Shown piece by piece: positions 9,317 through 17,517 of a stretch of DNA of 64,000 nucleotides (its first letter is position 1; every line of letters begins with the position of its first letter). Both the position numbers and the translations under genes were made by a program. Below the pieces are notes generated by a model that was not told the DNA's origin, searched no databases, and worked only from the letters and a program-made list of their open reading frames with translations. Source of the stretch: Aureivirga sp. CE67 (lineage in GTDB: Bacteria > Bacteroidota > Bacteroidia > Flavobacteriales > Flavobacteriaceae); the NCBI RefSeq assembly GCF_015767245.1, contig NZ_JADOTV010000010.1:86419-150418 (forward strand), written 5' to 3'.

Positions 9317-9324
9317 TATATTTG
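9317..9324 (+). promoter_or_regulatory. -7 promoter box TATATTTG
   Basis: An exact TANNTTTG match lies 20 bases before the start of the 173-residue lipoprotein gene. No TTG is seen at -33 spacing. Confidence 0.4.
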
Positions 9325-9343
9325 ATTTATAAAATTATAAATA

Positions 9344-9865
9344 ATGAAAAAGCTATTAGTAATAATTTTTGCATGTTCTTTAGGTTCATGTTTAAGTTTA
9401 GAAGAAAAGAAAGAAAAAGCAGAGAAAGAAGGAAATTCTATTGTCTCTATCAAATCGAAATTAATTAAAGGAGCAGGAGATGCTCTGAAGAGCGATGGGA
9501 AAGAAGCTGCAGAATCGGCAAGTGAAGGATTAGGAGAAGTTATCAAAGGAACAAGTTCAGGTTTTGATAAAAGTTTAGCCCGAGTAAATGTGAAATCGGA
9601 TTCGACATTTTCTAAAGTTTTTGAAATTGGAAGAACGGCAATGAATGTAGAAAAAGATACTTCAAAAATTGTAGTTTATCTTATTGCGAATAAAGATTTT
9701 AATGGTAAAGTAAAGTTGAAAGCTTTTGATAACATGGAGAAAGAAATGGGAAGAAAAACCATGCCTGTAAATATGAAAGAAGATGATGCGGAATATTTTG
9801 ATTTCATTTTTGATAAAAGAACTCCTCTATCACAAGTTGAATATTATGAAATTGAATTAAAATAA
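9344..9865 (+). CDS. Small lipoprotein of unknown function
   Basis: A 173-residue protein with a lipoprotein signal (lipobox LGSC, Cys16). A lysine/glutamate-rich helix follows (18-60). An alanine/glycine-rich amphipathic stretch comes next (GAGDALKSDGKEAAESASEG). The C-terminal ~90 residues look like a small beta domain. It is probably anchored in the outer membrane facing the periplasm. It is monocistronic, with its own promoter box and terminator. I do not recognise a family. Confidence 0.82.
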   Translation: MKKLLVIIFACSLGSCLSLEEKKEKAEKEGNSIVSIKSKLIKGAGDALKSDGKEAAESASEGLGEVIKGTSSGFDKSLARVNVKSDSTFSKVFEIGRTAMNVEKDTSKIVVYLIANKDFNGKVKLKAFDNMEKEMGRKTMPVNMKEDDAEYFDFIFDKRTPLSQVEYYEIELK

Positions 9866-9900
9866 ACTTACATCTAATATACTTTGTTTATTCTAATAAG

Positions 9901-9929
9901 CCAGAAACAATAATGTTTCTGGTTTTTTT
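9901..9929 (+). terminator. Rho-independent terminator
   Basis: A perfect 9-bp stem CCAGAAACA/TGTTTCTGG with a four-base loop is followed by seven T. It closes the lipoprotein gene ending at 9865. Confidence 0.85.
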
Positions 9930-9942
9930 ATTTTCAATACTC

Positions 9943-9950
9943 TACTTTTG
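9943..9950 (+). promoter_or_regulatory. -7 promoter box TACTTTTG
   Basis: An exact TANNTTTG match lies 24 bases before the Crp-like regulator gene, directly after the preceding terminator. Confidence 0.5.
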
Positions 9951-9974
9951 AAAACATTTACTTAATTTAAAAGG

Positions 9975-10529
9975 ATGAAAGAATTTAAACACGAATTTCC
10001 AAAGGAAATCATTGAAGAACTGAAACAGATTGGAACTCCAAGACAATTAAAAAGTCATGAGGTTTTGATAAATAATGGAGAAAAAGTCAATAAACTATAT
10101 TTGATTTTAGAAGGAGGAATGATTTTACTTTTTATTCATCCGAAAACTGGAAAAGAAAAAGCAATCAATTTTTTTATTCCAACATTTCATCCTTTAGCTA
10201 CAATTGCAGATTCTTTTTATTATGGAAATCAATCAATTTATCAATTGAGAACTTTTACAAATACTTCTGTAATTGAAATTGATAAAGCAGATTTTGATAA
10301 ATATTTAGAAGAATCAGAAGGAGGAAAATTTATTTATGATTTTGGTTTAAAATCTTTACTTCAAAAAAATACAATAAGAACTTTACTTACAAATTTAACA
10401 AGTGAGGAAATGTTGATTTATTTAAAAGATCATTTCCCACAAATTCTGCAAAATGTACCATCGAAATATGTTGCAGATTTCCTTGGAATTACTCCGCAAT
10501 GGTTGAGTAAATTGAAGCATAAAATCTGA
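9975..10529 (+). CDS. Crp/Fnr-family transcriptional regulator
   Basis: A 184-residue protein with a cyclic-nucleotide-binding-type beta barrel (about 20-125, with GEKVNKLYLILEGGM) and a short C-terminal helix-turn-helix (SKYVADFLGITPQWLSKLKHKI). The cNMP signature with the phosphate-binding Arg is not clear, so it may sense something else, as many Bacteroidetes members do. It is followed at 65 bases by a short-chain dehydrogenase and a second NAD(P)-binding protein on the same strand, which it may control. A dyad lies in the gap. Confidence 0.9.
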   Translation: MKEFKHEFPKEIIEELKQIGTPRQLKSHEVLINNGEKVNKLYLILEGGMILLFIHPKTGKEKAINFFIPTFHPLATIADSFYYGNQSIYQLRTFTNTSVIEIDKADFDKYLEESEGGKFIYDFGLKSLLQKNTIRTLLTNLTSEEMLIYLKDHFPQILQNVPSKYVADFLGITPQWLSKLKHKI

Positions 10530-10530
10530 T

Positions 10531-10550
10531 TTCTGAAATTAGTTTCAGAA
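10531..10550. promoter_or_regulatory. Perfect dyad between the regulator and the SDR gene
   Basis: TTCTGAAA and TTTCAGAA are separated by four bases. No T-run follows, so it is unlikely to be a terminator. Its place between a Crp-like gene and the likely target genes makes it a candidate operator, although a transcript hairpin is equally possible. Confidence 0.35.
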
Positions 10551-10594
10551 TTAGTAGTAACTTAATGTAGAACTTTGCCAAAAAATAATTCACG

Positions 10595-11497
10595 ATGCAA
10601 AATAAAAATTGGGATACTACGAAAATGCCTAGTCAAAAAGGTAAAAATGTCATTATTACTGGTGGAAATGCAGGATTAGGTTTTCAGATGAGTTTAGAAT
10701 TAGCCAAAAAAGGAGCTAATGTTGTGATTGCTTGTAGAAGTAAGGAAAAAGGATGGAATGCTGTGGAGAGAATTCAGAAAGAATTACAAAATTCGGATGC
10801 TAAACTGGATGTAATTCCTATGGATTTGACAGATTTCAATTCGATTGAAAACTTTGCAAAGGAATACAAAGCTAAATACGATACTTTAGATATTTTAATC
10901 AATAATGCTGGGGTTGTAAACTTGATTGAAAAAGGAACAACAGCTTCTGGTTTAGAAATGCATATGACTACAAATCATTATGGGCATTTTGCACTTACAG
11001 GAAGGTTGTTTCCTTTGATTAAAAAAACAAAAAATGCTCGTGTTGTTACGATGAGTAGCGGTGGTTATCGTTGGGGAGTTATTGATTTTGATGATTTAAA
11101 TTGGGATAAACGTCCTTATGATCGTGTGAAATCCTATGGAGATAGTAAGCTTGCCAACATGATTTTCATGCGAAGTTTACAATTGAAATTTGAAAAAGAA
11201 AATATTTCAGCTATTTCAGTTGCAGCTCACCCAGGATTATCTGCTACGGAAAGACAACAAACAATAGGAATAGGAGGTAAGTTAACTAAAATATTAGCAC
11301 AACCAGTTTATAAAGGAGCTTTGCCAGCTTTGAGAGCAGCAACAGATCCAGAAGTAAAAGGAATGGAGTTTTATGGACCAAGATTTGGAATGTTTGGTTA
11401 TCCGAAATTAGTAAAAATCAAACCGATGGTTTTTGATGATGCTGTAGCAGAAAGACTTTGGAAAGTTTCGGAAGAAGTAACAAATGTAAAGTTTTAA
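10595..11497 (+). CDS. Short-chain dehydrogenase/reductase
   Basis: A 300-residue classical SDR of the retinol-dehydrogenase/WW-oxidoreductase-like type. The Rossmann motif is VIITGGNAGLGF (about 18-29), the NNAG motif is LINNAG, and the catalytic Ser is in MSSGGYRWG with YGDSK as the YxxxK pair. It reduces or oxidises an unknown carbonyl or alcohol substrate using NAD(P). The next gene starts three bases after its stop, so the two are in an operon, probably under the Crp-like regulator. Confidence 0.93.
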   Translation: MQNKNWDTTKMPSQKGKNVIITGGNAGLGFQMSLELAKKGANVVIACRSKEKGWNAVERIQKELQNSDAKLDVIPMDLTDFNSIENFAKEYKAKYDTLDILINNAGVVNLIEKGTTASGLEMHMTTNHYGHFALTGRLFPLIKKTKNARVVTMSSGGYRWGVIDFDDLNWDKRPYDRVKSYGDSKLANMIFMRSLQLKFEKENISAISVAAHPGLSATERQQTIGIGGKLTKILAQPVYKGALPALRAATDPEVKGMEFYGPRFGMFGYPKLVKIKPMVFDDAVAERLWKVSEEVTNVKF

Positions 11498-11500
11498 GTT

Positions 11501-12160
11501 ATGGAATTTAGAGCAGTTGTTATTGGTGCGACAGGTTTGGTAGGAAGTTTTTTAGTGAAAAAATTGATTGCCGATGAAAATTGTGTGGAGTTACGTTTGA
11601 TCGTTCGAAGAAAAACAAAATTTGAACACCCGAAAGTAAAAGAAATACAGATTGATTTTGATAATTATCAAGATTATGTGAAAAATATAAAAGGAGATGT
11701 TCTTTTCTCGTGTTTGGGGACTACAAGAAAACAAGCAGGATCGAAAGCAAACCAAATCAAAGTAGATTATACTTATCAATACTATGCGGCGAAAAGTGCA
11801 AAACAAAATGGTATAAAAACTTATGCTTTGGTTTCATCTCCTTATCAAGATGTGACTTCTTCGAATTATTACAGAAAAATGAAAGCAGATTTGGAAGTTT
11901 CTGTAAGAGAATTAGATTTTGAACAAACAATTATTTTAAGACCAAATGGAATTGTTGGAAAACGAGAAATAGAGCGAAAATGGGAGGGAGCTGCAAGTAA
12001 AGTTTTTGATTTTCTTGGTTTAATAATTCCTCCATTACGAAAATTAAAATCTATAAAGGGAGAGAAAATAGCTGAAATTCTTTGGAAATTGTATCATAAA
12101 ATTCAGAATAAAGAAAAAGAATTGATTATTCTAAGTAGAAATGAATTGTTAACTGTTTAA
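11501..12160 (+). CDS. NAD(P)-binding Rossmann-fold oxidoreductase (HTATIP2-like)
   Basis: A 219-residue atypical SDR. The N-terminal nucleotide-binding motif is VIGATGLVGSFLVKKL, followed by FSCLGTTRKQAGS and a YALVSSP block. This pattern is that of NAD(P)H-binding HTATIP2/YwnB-like proteins. The substrate is unknown. It begins three bases after the SDR stop, so both are made from one transcript. An imperfect terminator follows at about 12194. Confidence 0.9.
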   Translation: MEFRAVVIGATGLVGSFLVKKLIADENCVELRLIVRRKTKFEHPKVKEIQIDFDNYQDYVKNIKGDVLFSCLGTTRKQAGSKANQIKVDYTYQYYAAKSAKQNGIKTYALVSSPYQDVTSSNYYRKMKADLEVSVRELDFEQTIILRPNGIVGKREIERKWEGAASKVFDFLGLIIPPLRKLKSIKGEKIAEILWKLYHKIQNKEKELIILSRNELLTV

Positions 12161-12193
12161 TATCTTTTGATACTATACTCTTTATATGCATAG

Positions 12194-12236
12194 CGGAATT
12201 GAAATTATCTTTTTAGATTTTTCATTCCGTTTTTTT
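12194..12236 (+). terminator. Likely terminator of the Crp-SDR gene group
   Basis: The stem CGGAAT(T)GAAA/TTTCATTCCG has one bulged base and a 15-base loop, and seven T follow. The large loop makes it weaker than the others in this window. Confidence 0.55.
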
Positions 12237-12238
12237 AT

Positions 12239-12268
12239 TTGTTATGCATGAATAAAAAACTATATTTG
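12239..12268 (+). promoter_or_regulatory. Full flavobacterial promoter: TTG-N19-TATATTTG
   Basis: TTG at 12239-12241 and TATATTTG at 12261-12268 are 19 bases apart, inside the usual 17-23 range for Bacteroidetes sigma-A promoters. It lies 20 bases before the next gene. Confidence 0.6.
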
Positions 12269-12287
12269 ATAAATTATTAATTTTAAA

Positions 12288-12854
12288 ATGATTGCTATGA
12301 ATTTTAAAAAGAATATTCAGTTAGTTTTTTTGTTTTTACCCTTTTTTCTTTTTGCTCAAACTTTTGAAGGTGATGATGTAATTATTCTTTCAGATGAATC
12401 AAATAATCAAAAATCAAAATCTAAGAAAAATAGATTTTTAAATGATTTTTGGAATAAAAGAAAAGGTATTAGATTCTCTGGAGGGAAAAATGATAATTTA
12501 GAAACTGAAGCAACATTTTTTATTACATCCTATCCTTATACAGAAGAAGGTTTTGGAGCAATGGTAACAAGATATCAAAATATTGGAGCTGGTTTAGAAT
12601 ACCTTAGAGTTGATGGGGAAAATGTATTTGGTACTAAATTATCCTATGAAAATCATTTTTTTCTTTTTTCTGGGCAAATTGGAGCAGATTTTCTTTTTTC
12701 AGATGATTCTCATCAATTTCGTTTAATGCCTAAAATAGGTTTATCAGCATTTGGAACTTTGACTTTATATTATGGTTGGAATTTTGATTTAATAAAACAT
12801 AGTAAACTACAAACACAAAATCATTTAATTTCTTTACAGCTAAATATTATGTAA
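12288..12854 (+). CDS. Secreted beta-rich protein, unknown function
   Basis: A 188-residue protein with a signal peptide ending FLFAQ. A second ATG at 12297 gives a more typical start (MNFKKN). The mature part has a lysine-rich linker and then alternating beta strands with aromatic residues, ending 'HLISLQLNIM'. This resembles a small outer-membrane barrel. No family is recognised. It is followed at 22 bases by the 480-residue gene on the same strand and may share its transcript. Confidence 0.75.
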   Translation: MIAMNFKKNIQLVFLFLPFFLFAQTFEGDDVIILSDESNNQKSKSKKNRFLNDFWNKRKGIRFSGGKNDNLETEATFFITSYPYTEEGFGAMVTRYQNIGAGLEYLRVDGENVFGTKLSYENHFFLFSGQIGADFLFSDDSHQFRLMPKIGLSAFGTLTLYYGWNFDLIKHSKLQTQNHLISLQLNIM

Positions 12855-12876
12855 TAAATTTGAATTAAAATTAGAA

Positions 12877-14319
12877 ATGAAAACCCTACAAGATTTAATT
12901 GAAAAATATACTTACGATGAAAAAGTTCCAACAATAGATGATTTATTTTTATTGATTCAGGAAAATAATCTTGATGAAGAAAAAGAAATTTTAATTGACA
13001 CTTTTGATTCTGAGTTTTGTCAAAGTCATTATGACTATATGTGTGGTAAATTTAATAATCTAGAATGGATTTTAGATTTACTCCAAACTGTTGAAAATAT
13101 AAAAATTCTATCTCCAGATTTTGAACAATATTTCTATTATAAAGCACATGTTTTTGAAATGCTTTCGAGTGTTTCAGAGGACAAAAAAGAGAAGTTGAAA
13201 TACAATCAACTTTGTCTGGATTATTTAAATCAATATTTAGATGAAAATCCTGAAAGTGTCACAACTTTAAATGATATTGCAGATAATATTTTTGTTCAAT
13301 GTCAACTTAAAAATGATTTTTCTAGAGAAAATTTGGATAAAATAAAACAATTACTTTTAGAAGCTATTTGTTTAGAAAGAAAGGAAGAAAATCAAGGAGG
13401 TTTCTTTGCTTTTAACGGAATGGCAATTCATTCTTTTTTGGATAGACAATACAGTTTTTTAGGTTTAAAATTTGAAAATTATCAAACTTATTTTAAAGAA
13501 TATCAAGTTGAGTTTAAAAAAGTAATGATTCAATTTTCAGAAGACAATCCTTCAATTTATTTTCATTGGGCAGAAACACTTTTAAGAATCACAGAATGGA
13601 TTAATTATCCAAGTGAAGAAACTTGTAGAATAACTGAAGAAGATGTTACTTTAATTTGGAGAGAAGTAAAAGAAATTTCAAAGTATATCACGAATTTAAA
13701 AAGTAAAGATGAACATTTTCTAACAGCAATTGGACATCTCTTTCATAAAATTGCAAAGCATGAATTGGATTTTGATTTTTTTGCTTTAGCATTAAATTAT
13801 TATCAAAAAGCAATTATTGTAAATCCGAAAACTTGGACAAATCCTTATTATGCTAGTGAAGTTTTAAAAAATATAGCTTTTATACATTTAAAGAATAAAG
13901 AGACAGAAAAAGCTCAAGATTTATTTCTTCAAGGAAAGACAATTTATAAAAAAGCACAAAATGAAATAAATGATTTTCAATTGAGTATTCATCATGCAAA
14001 TTTTTTGATGGAATATGCCAAATATTTTGAAAACTATTCAAATACAGAAACTCTTTTAGAATGTAAAAAGCTGTATGAAGAAAGTAAAATTTTAGGTAAA
14101 GATTTTTACACGAGTCCTTTTTATGGTTTGGCAAAAACAAATTTATTATTAGGAAATAAAAGTATTTGTTTAGAAGTTTTGAAACAATGTTGTGAGATTT
14201 TTTCTAATGAATATCATACACATACTTTTGATGAGATTTTAAAAGATGAAGATTTTGTTAAGACTAAAGGTGAGATAATTAAAATACAAGAGAGTTTTAA
14301 AATTAAAATCAAAAAGTAA
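12877..14319 (+). CDS. TPR-like helical repeat protein, cytoplasmic
   Basis: A 480-residue protein with no signal peptide or membrane segment. It is almost all helical, with several 34-residue-like units. Clear examples are 'FFALALNYYQKAIIVNPKTW' and 'HLKNKETEKAQDLFLQGKTIYKKA'. Such repeats mediate protein-protein contacts; no catalytic motif is visible. The stop codon directly abuts the ATG of the next gene, so the two are co-expressed. No specific family is recognised. Confidence 0.85.
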   Translation: MKTLQDLIEKYTYDEKVPTIDDLFLLIQENNLDEEKEILIDTFDSEFCQSHYDYMCGKFNNLEWILDLLQTVENIKILSPDFEQYFYYKAHVFEMLSSVSEDKKEKLKYNQLCLDYLNQYLDENPESVTTLNDIADNIFVQCQLKNDFSRENLDKIKQLLLEAICLERKEENQGGFFAFNGMAIHSFLDRQYSFLGLKFENYQTYFKEYQVEFKKVMIQFSEDNPSIYFHWAETLLRITEWINYPSEETCRITEEDVTLIWREVKEISKYITNLKSKDEHFLTAIGHLFHKIAKHELDFDFFALALNYYQKAIIVNPKTWTNPYYASEVLKNIAFIHLKNKETEKAQDLFLQGKTIYKKAQNEINDFQLSIHHANFLMEYAKYFENYSNTETLLECKKLYEESKILGKDFYTSPFYGLAKTNLLLGNKSICLEVLKQCCEIFSNEYHTHTFDEILKDEDFVKTKGEIIKIQESFKIKIKK

Positions 14320-14763
14320 ATGAGTTTTGATATACATATTAGTTGTAACTGCTATCAAGATGGTAAGATGGATTTTCCTGACTTTAAAGATAAATTAGAA
14401 TTTGTTGAAGGAATTTGGTATTTAAAACATGAATACGAATGGACAGATTATGAAAAACATTATGATAATTGGAAATTTTGTGAACATAATCAATATGCTT
14501 ATTTAGGTTCAAAAGCTCAATCCATAATTTATTGGAGAAAGTATTTGGAAGAGAATTATTCTACAAGATTTCAAAACTTAATTTTATTTTTTCCAAATGA
14601 TAATAGCTATGCAAATTTTGATTATAATAAAGAGAAAGTTCTTTTAGAATTGAAAGAATTTATAAAACTTCAAAATGAAGAAAAATATATAACAAGATTA
14701 AAACAATTTGAAGAAATGCTAAAAATCGCAATCGAATTTAATCAAACAATTTATTGGAATTAA
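14320..14763 (+). CDS. Small cytoplasmic protein, unknown function
   Basis: A 147-residue soluble protein rich in aromatic residues (many Tyr and Trp) with several cysteines near the start (SCNCYQDG). It starts on the base after the stop of the TPR-like gene. The size, acidic composition and pairing resemble immunity-type proteins of polymorphic toxin loci, but no toxin is next to it and I cannot assign it. A strong terminator overlaps its end. Confidence 0.78.
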   Translation: MSFDIHISCNCYQDGKMDFPDFKDKLEFVEGIWYLKHEYEWTDYEKHYDNWKFCEHNQYAYLGSKAQSIIYWRKYLEENYSTRFQNLILFFPNDNSYANFDYNKEKVLLELKEFIKLQNEEKYITRLKQFEEMLKIAIEFNQTIYWN

Positions 14764-14792
14764 AAAAGACTAACACTGAAGTTAGTCTTTTT
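14763..14792. terminator. Bidirectional terminator
   Basis: A perfect 12-bp stem (AAAAAGACTAAC/GTTAGTCTTTTT, loop ACTGAA) is flanked by A and T tracts on both sides. It closes the TPR-like gene pair and could also stop minus-strand transcripts. Confidence 0.85.
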
Positions 14793-14864
14793 TCTTTATA
14801 AAATCGTGTATTTCAAATCTAAATAATAGAATTTCTATAAGTTAATAGTTTAATATTGAGGTTT

Positions 14865-15416
14865 TTATTTAAGCTCTATTAAATTGATTTGACCATCTTG
14901 AAGTCGATTAAAAGTTCCAACTAAAAAATCTTGTTCTTGTAGTTTAGTTTCCAATTCATCACATAAATCATTACAGTCAATTTTAATCTGATTTAGAATT
15001 TCGTATCCTGAAGTTGTTGTAATAAAACTTTCTCCATTTATTTTTAAATCAATATCAAATGAAGTTTCATTATTCACCTCTTGAGTTGATTTTACTTCTA
15101 ATAATGAATATTTTAAGGAGCTACCATCTTGAGGTGGGTTTTCAACTTGTTGAACTTTTACTTTAAGATTGTAAATAAATCCTGATTGATAATCAAACCC
15201 ATCAATGGAATTATAAAATTTTGTCCAATTATCAGAGCCTATTTTGTCATCTTCTTGAACTAATAATGTCAAAGATAAACCTTCGCTAATTCCCGTGTTT
15301 TGATAATGATTAATTCTCATGTCAATAGTTTGGGCATTGTCTTGATTATTATCATCATCTTTAGAACAAGAAAATAAAATTCCGATAATCATTAAAATTA
15401 ATAAGTGCTTTTTCAT
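14865..15416 (-). CDS. Lipoprotein with predicted DUF4377-like domain
   Basis: A 183-residue lipoprotein (lipobox LFSC, Cys17, followed by acidic residues KDDDNN as in many Bacteroidetes surface lipoproteins). Residues 30-115 (MRINHYQNTG, then GFDYQSGFIYNLKVKVQ) look like the small DUF4377-type domain. The C-terminal half resembles a heat-shock HslJ-like beta domain (FDIDLKINGESFITT). Both assignments are tentative. It is alone in its transcript unit, 92 bases from the next gene on this strand. Confidence 0.78.
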   Translation of the reverse strand: MKKHLLILMIIGILFSCSKDDDNNQDNAQTIDMRINHYQNTGISEGLSLTLLVQEDDKIGSDNWTKFYNSIDGFDYQSGFIYNLKVKVQQVENPPQDGSSLKYSLLEVKSTQEVNNETSFDIDLKINGESFITTTSGYEILNQIKIDCNDLCDELETKLQEQDFLVGTFNRLQDGQINLIELK

Positions 15417-15508
15417 AGTATAAAATTTAAGTTAAAATAATAGTAATTCTTTATAATTAGCAATTTTAGCAAAAATAGACTTTTAATATAAAAAATGAAA
15501 ATCTTTTT

Positions 15509-16018
15509 TTATTTCTTCAAAAAATCTTTAAGTCTTTTATCAAATCTAGGATCTTCACCAAAAGTAAAATTTTCTGGCAAACCAAATTCAATTTTAAAAC
15601 CATTACTACGATATTTTGGAAAAGTATAAACTCGATCACAACCAGCTGAAGAAGCCATACCCCAAAACCAAAAACCATAAATAATTTCGCCATTTAATAC
15701 CATAGCAACGGGTGTGAAACTTGAAAAAGCTAAATTATTTATTCTTTTTTGAGCAGTATCTGTGAGGGTAATTTGTTGATTATCCCAATCAAAATTTTTG
15801 ATATCATTATATGTAATTAATGGTGAATCATACAAATCATCTTTCTTTAAATCTAAACAAAATATGCATTCTTGTTTGCCCCCTTTATAGTTTTCGTAGT
15901 TTAAATCTAAGTTTTCTTTTTTAACTAAATAAATCTCAATTCCACTATTTTTATTTTGACTATAAAGTAGGGAAGAGGTGATAAATATTAATAGAATAAC
16001 AATTTTTTTTAATTTCAT
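15509..16018 (-). CDS. Secreted protein, unknown function
   Basis: A 169-residue protein with a signal peptide ending SLLYSQ. The mature part has two cysteines in ECIFC and a further Cys in SSAGCDRVYTFP, with several tryptophans (FWFWGMASS). The pattern suggests a small periplasmic beta domain, but I cannot name a family. It sits beside the 183-residue lipoprotein, each probably separately transcribed. Confidence 0.75.
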   Translation of the reverse strand: MKLKKIVILLIFITSSLLYSQNKNSGIEIYLVKKENLDLNYENYKGGKQECIFCLDLKKDDLYDSPLITYNDIKNFDWDNQQITLTDTAQKRINNLAFSSFTPVAMVLNGEIIYGFWFWGMASSAGCDRVYTFPKYRSNGFKIEFGLPENFTFGEDPRFDKRLKDFLKK

Positions 16019-16136
16019 AAATAGTAATTTTTAGTTGAGTTAATGTTTACAATTTTTATTCTTCAATCTAAATATATTTAAACTTAAAACTAATTGATTT
16101 TTTTAAAAAATATAATTGTTTCAAGAAATTAAATCT

Positions 16137-16175
16137 AAAAAAATCCGATTCATTTTGTTTTAATTGAATCGGATT
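16137..16175 (-). terminator. Rho-independent terminator (minus strand)
   Basis: An 11-bp perfect stem AATCCGATTCA/TGAATCGGATT has a 12-base loop and, on the minus strand, a seven-T tail. It closes the dnaB/asparagine-synthetase-B-like unit. Confidence 0.85.
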
Positions 16176-16197
16176 CTCTAAATATATCTTTATAATA

Positions 16198-17490
16198 TTA
16201 AGTTTTTTGATGTTTCTTTTTTGCTGCTGGAAATAAAACATTGTTTAAAATCAAACGATATCCAGGTGAATTTGGATGTAAATCTAATTCTGTTTTAGGG
16301 TCTCCAACTCTGTGCTGGTAATCTTCCGGATCATGACCTCCGTAGAAAGTAAACATTCCTTTTCCTTTTGTTCCATGAATATATCTTGCTTCTCCATTTG
16401 ATTTATGTTCTCCCATCACAAGTATATTTGATTTCACAGTACTTCTATCAAAAGAAGTTGTTTGTCCCATAAAACCTTTTACTAAAACTGTATGATTTTG
16501 ACAAAGCATTGTTGGAATCGGATCCCATTTTGCAGAATAATCCATCAAAGAAAAATAATCAGAAGTTCTAGGTATTTTTCTTTTTCTAGTCATGTCTATA
16601 GAAGAGAATTCATATTCTGTAGGATTTCTAGATAAAATGAAATTCTTAAAGGCAAATGTTTTTCTAAAATCAATTTTCGATTGATAATTTGCTTCCGAAG
16701 GATCTCCATCAAACATTACTTCTGTAATATCGACACCTTCAGCTGAAAGAGCAATATCAAAACTATCTGTTGCAGAACACATTGCAAACATAAACCCTCC
16801 ACCAATCACATAATCACGGATTTTTTTTGCCACAGCCAATTTTTCTTGAGAAACCTTATTATAACCCAATTTTGTTGCTAAAGCTTCCGCATCTTTCTTT
16901 TGTTCTATATACCAAGGAGCCGCTCTATAATTTCCATAAAATTTCCCATATTGTCCTGTAAAATCTTCATGATGTAGATGAAGCCACTCGTAAACAAGTA
17001 ATTTATCATCTAATACTTCCTCATCATAAATGACATCATAAGGAATTTCTGCATAACTTAAAACCATTGTTACAGCATCATCCCAAGGAAGTTTTCCTTT
17101 AGGAGAATAAACAGCAATTTTTGGAGCTTTTTCTAAAGTTACAGCTTCCATATTTTTAGAAGGACTCGCAATTTCTGCTAAAATAGAAGCTGCTTCAGAA
17201 TCGCTAATTACATTATAAGTTACACCACGAATTTTACATTCATTTCTTGTAGCATCATTATCTTCTAATAAAAATGAACCACCACGATAATTTAAAAGCC
17301 ATTTCGCAGATCCGCCATTTTGTAAAAACCAATAGGTAATTCCATAAGCTTTTAAATGGTTTTTCTGTATTTCAGCATCCATTGGAATTAAAATAAAAGA
17401 AGCAAAAGATTGTATAGAAAACAAAAAAGTGAATACCACCAAAATAGTAGTATTCACTTTTCTGCACTTTGAACTAAAATTTAGTTTCAT
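16198..17490 (-). CDS. Exported protein often named 'asparagine synthetase B'
   Basis: A 430-residue protein that is a constant neighbour of dnaB in flavobacteria and is usually named asparagine synthetase B. The name does not fit: there is no N-terminal Cys glutaminase domain and no ATP-pyrophosphatase SGGxDS motif, and the protein starts with a signal peptide (about 1-30). A segment GGGFMFAMCSATDSFD (231-246) resembles the nucleophile elbow of class I glutamine-amidotransferase-like folds, with Cys238 as candidate. Function unknown. It lies 27 bases downstream of dnaB. Confidence 0.9.
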   Translation of the reverse strand: MKLNFSSKCRKVNTTILVVFTFLFSIQSFASFILIPMDAEIQKNHLKAYGITYWFLQNGGSAKWLLNYRGGSFLLEDNDATRNECKIRGVTYNVISDSEAASILAEIASPSKNMEAVTLEKAPKIAVYSPKGKLPWDDAVTMVLSYAEIPYDVIYDEEVLDDKLLVYEWLHLHHEDFTGQYGKFYGNYRAAPWYIEQKKDAEALATKLGYNKVSQEKLAVAKKIRDYVIGGGFMFAMCSATDSFDIALSAEGVDITEVMFDGDPSEANYQSKIDFRKTFAFKNFILSRNPTEYEFSSIDMTRKRKIPRTSDYFSLMDYSAKWDPIPTMLCQNHTVLVKGFMGQTTSFDRSTVKSNILVMGEHKSNGEARYIHGTKGKGMFTFYGGHDPEDYQHRVGDPKTELDLHPNSPGYRLILNNVLFPAAKKKHQKT

Positions 17491-17517
17491 AGTTATTTTT
17501 ATGTTTTGTTAATATTT

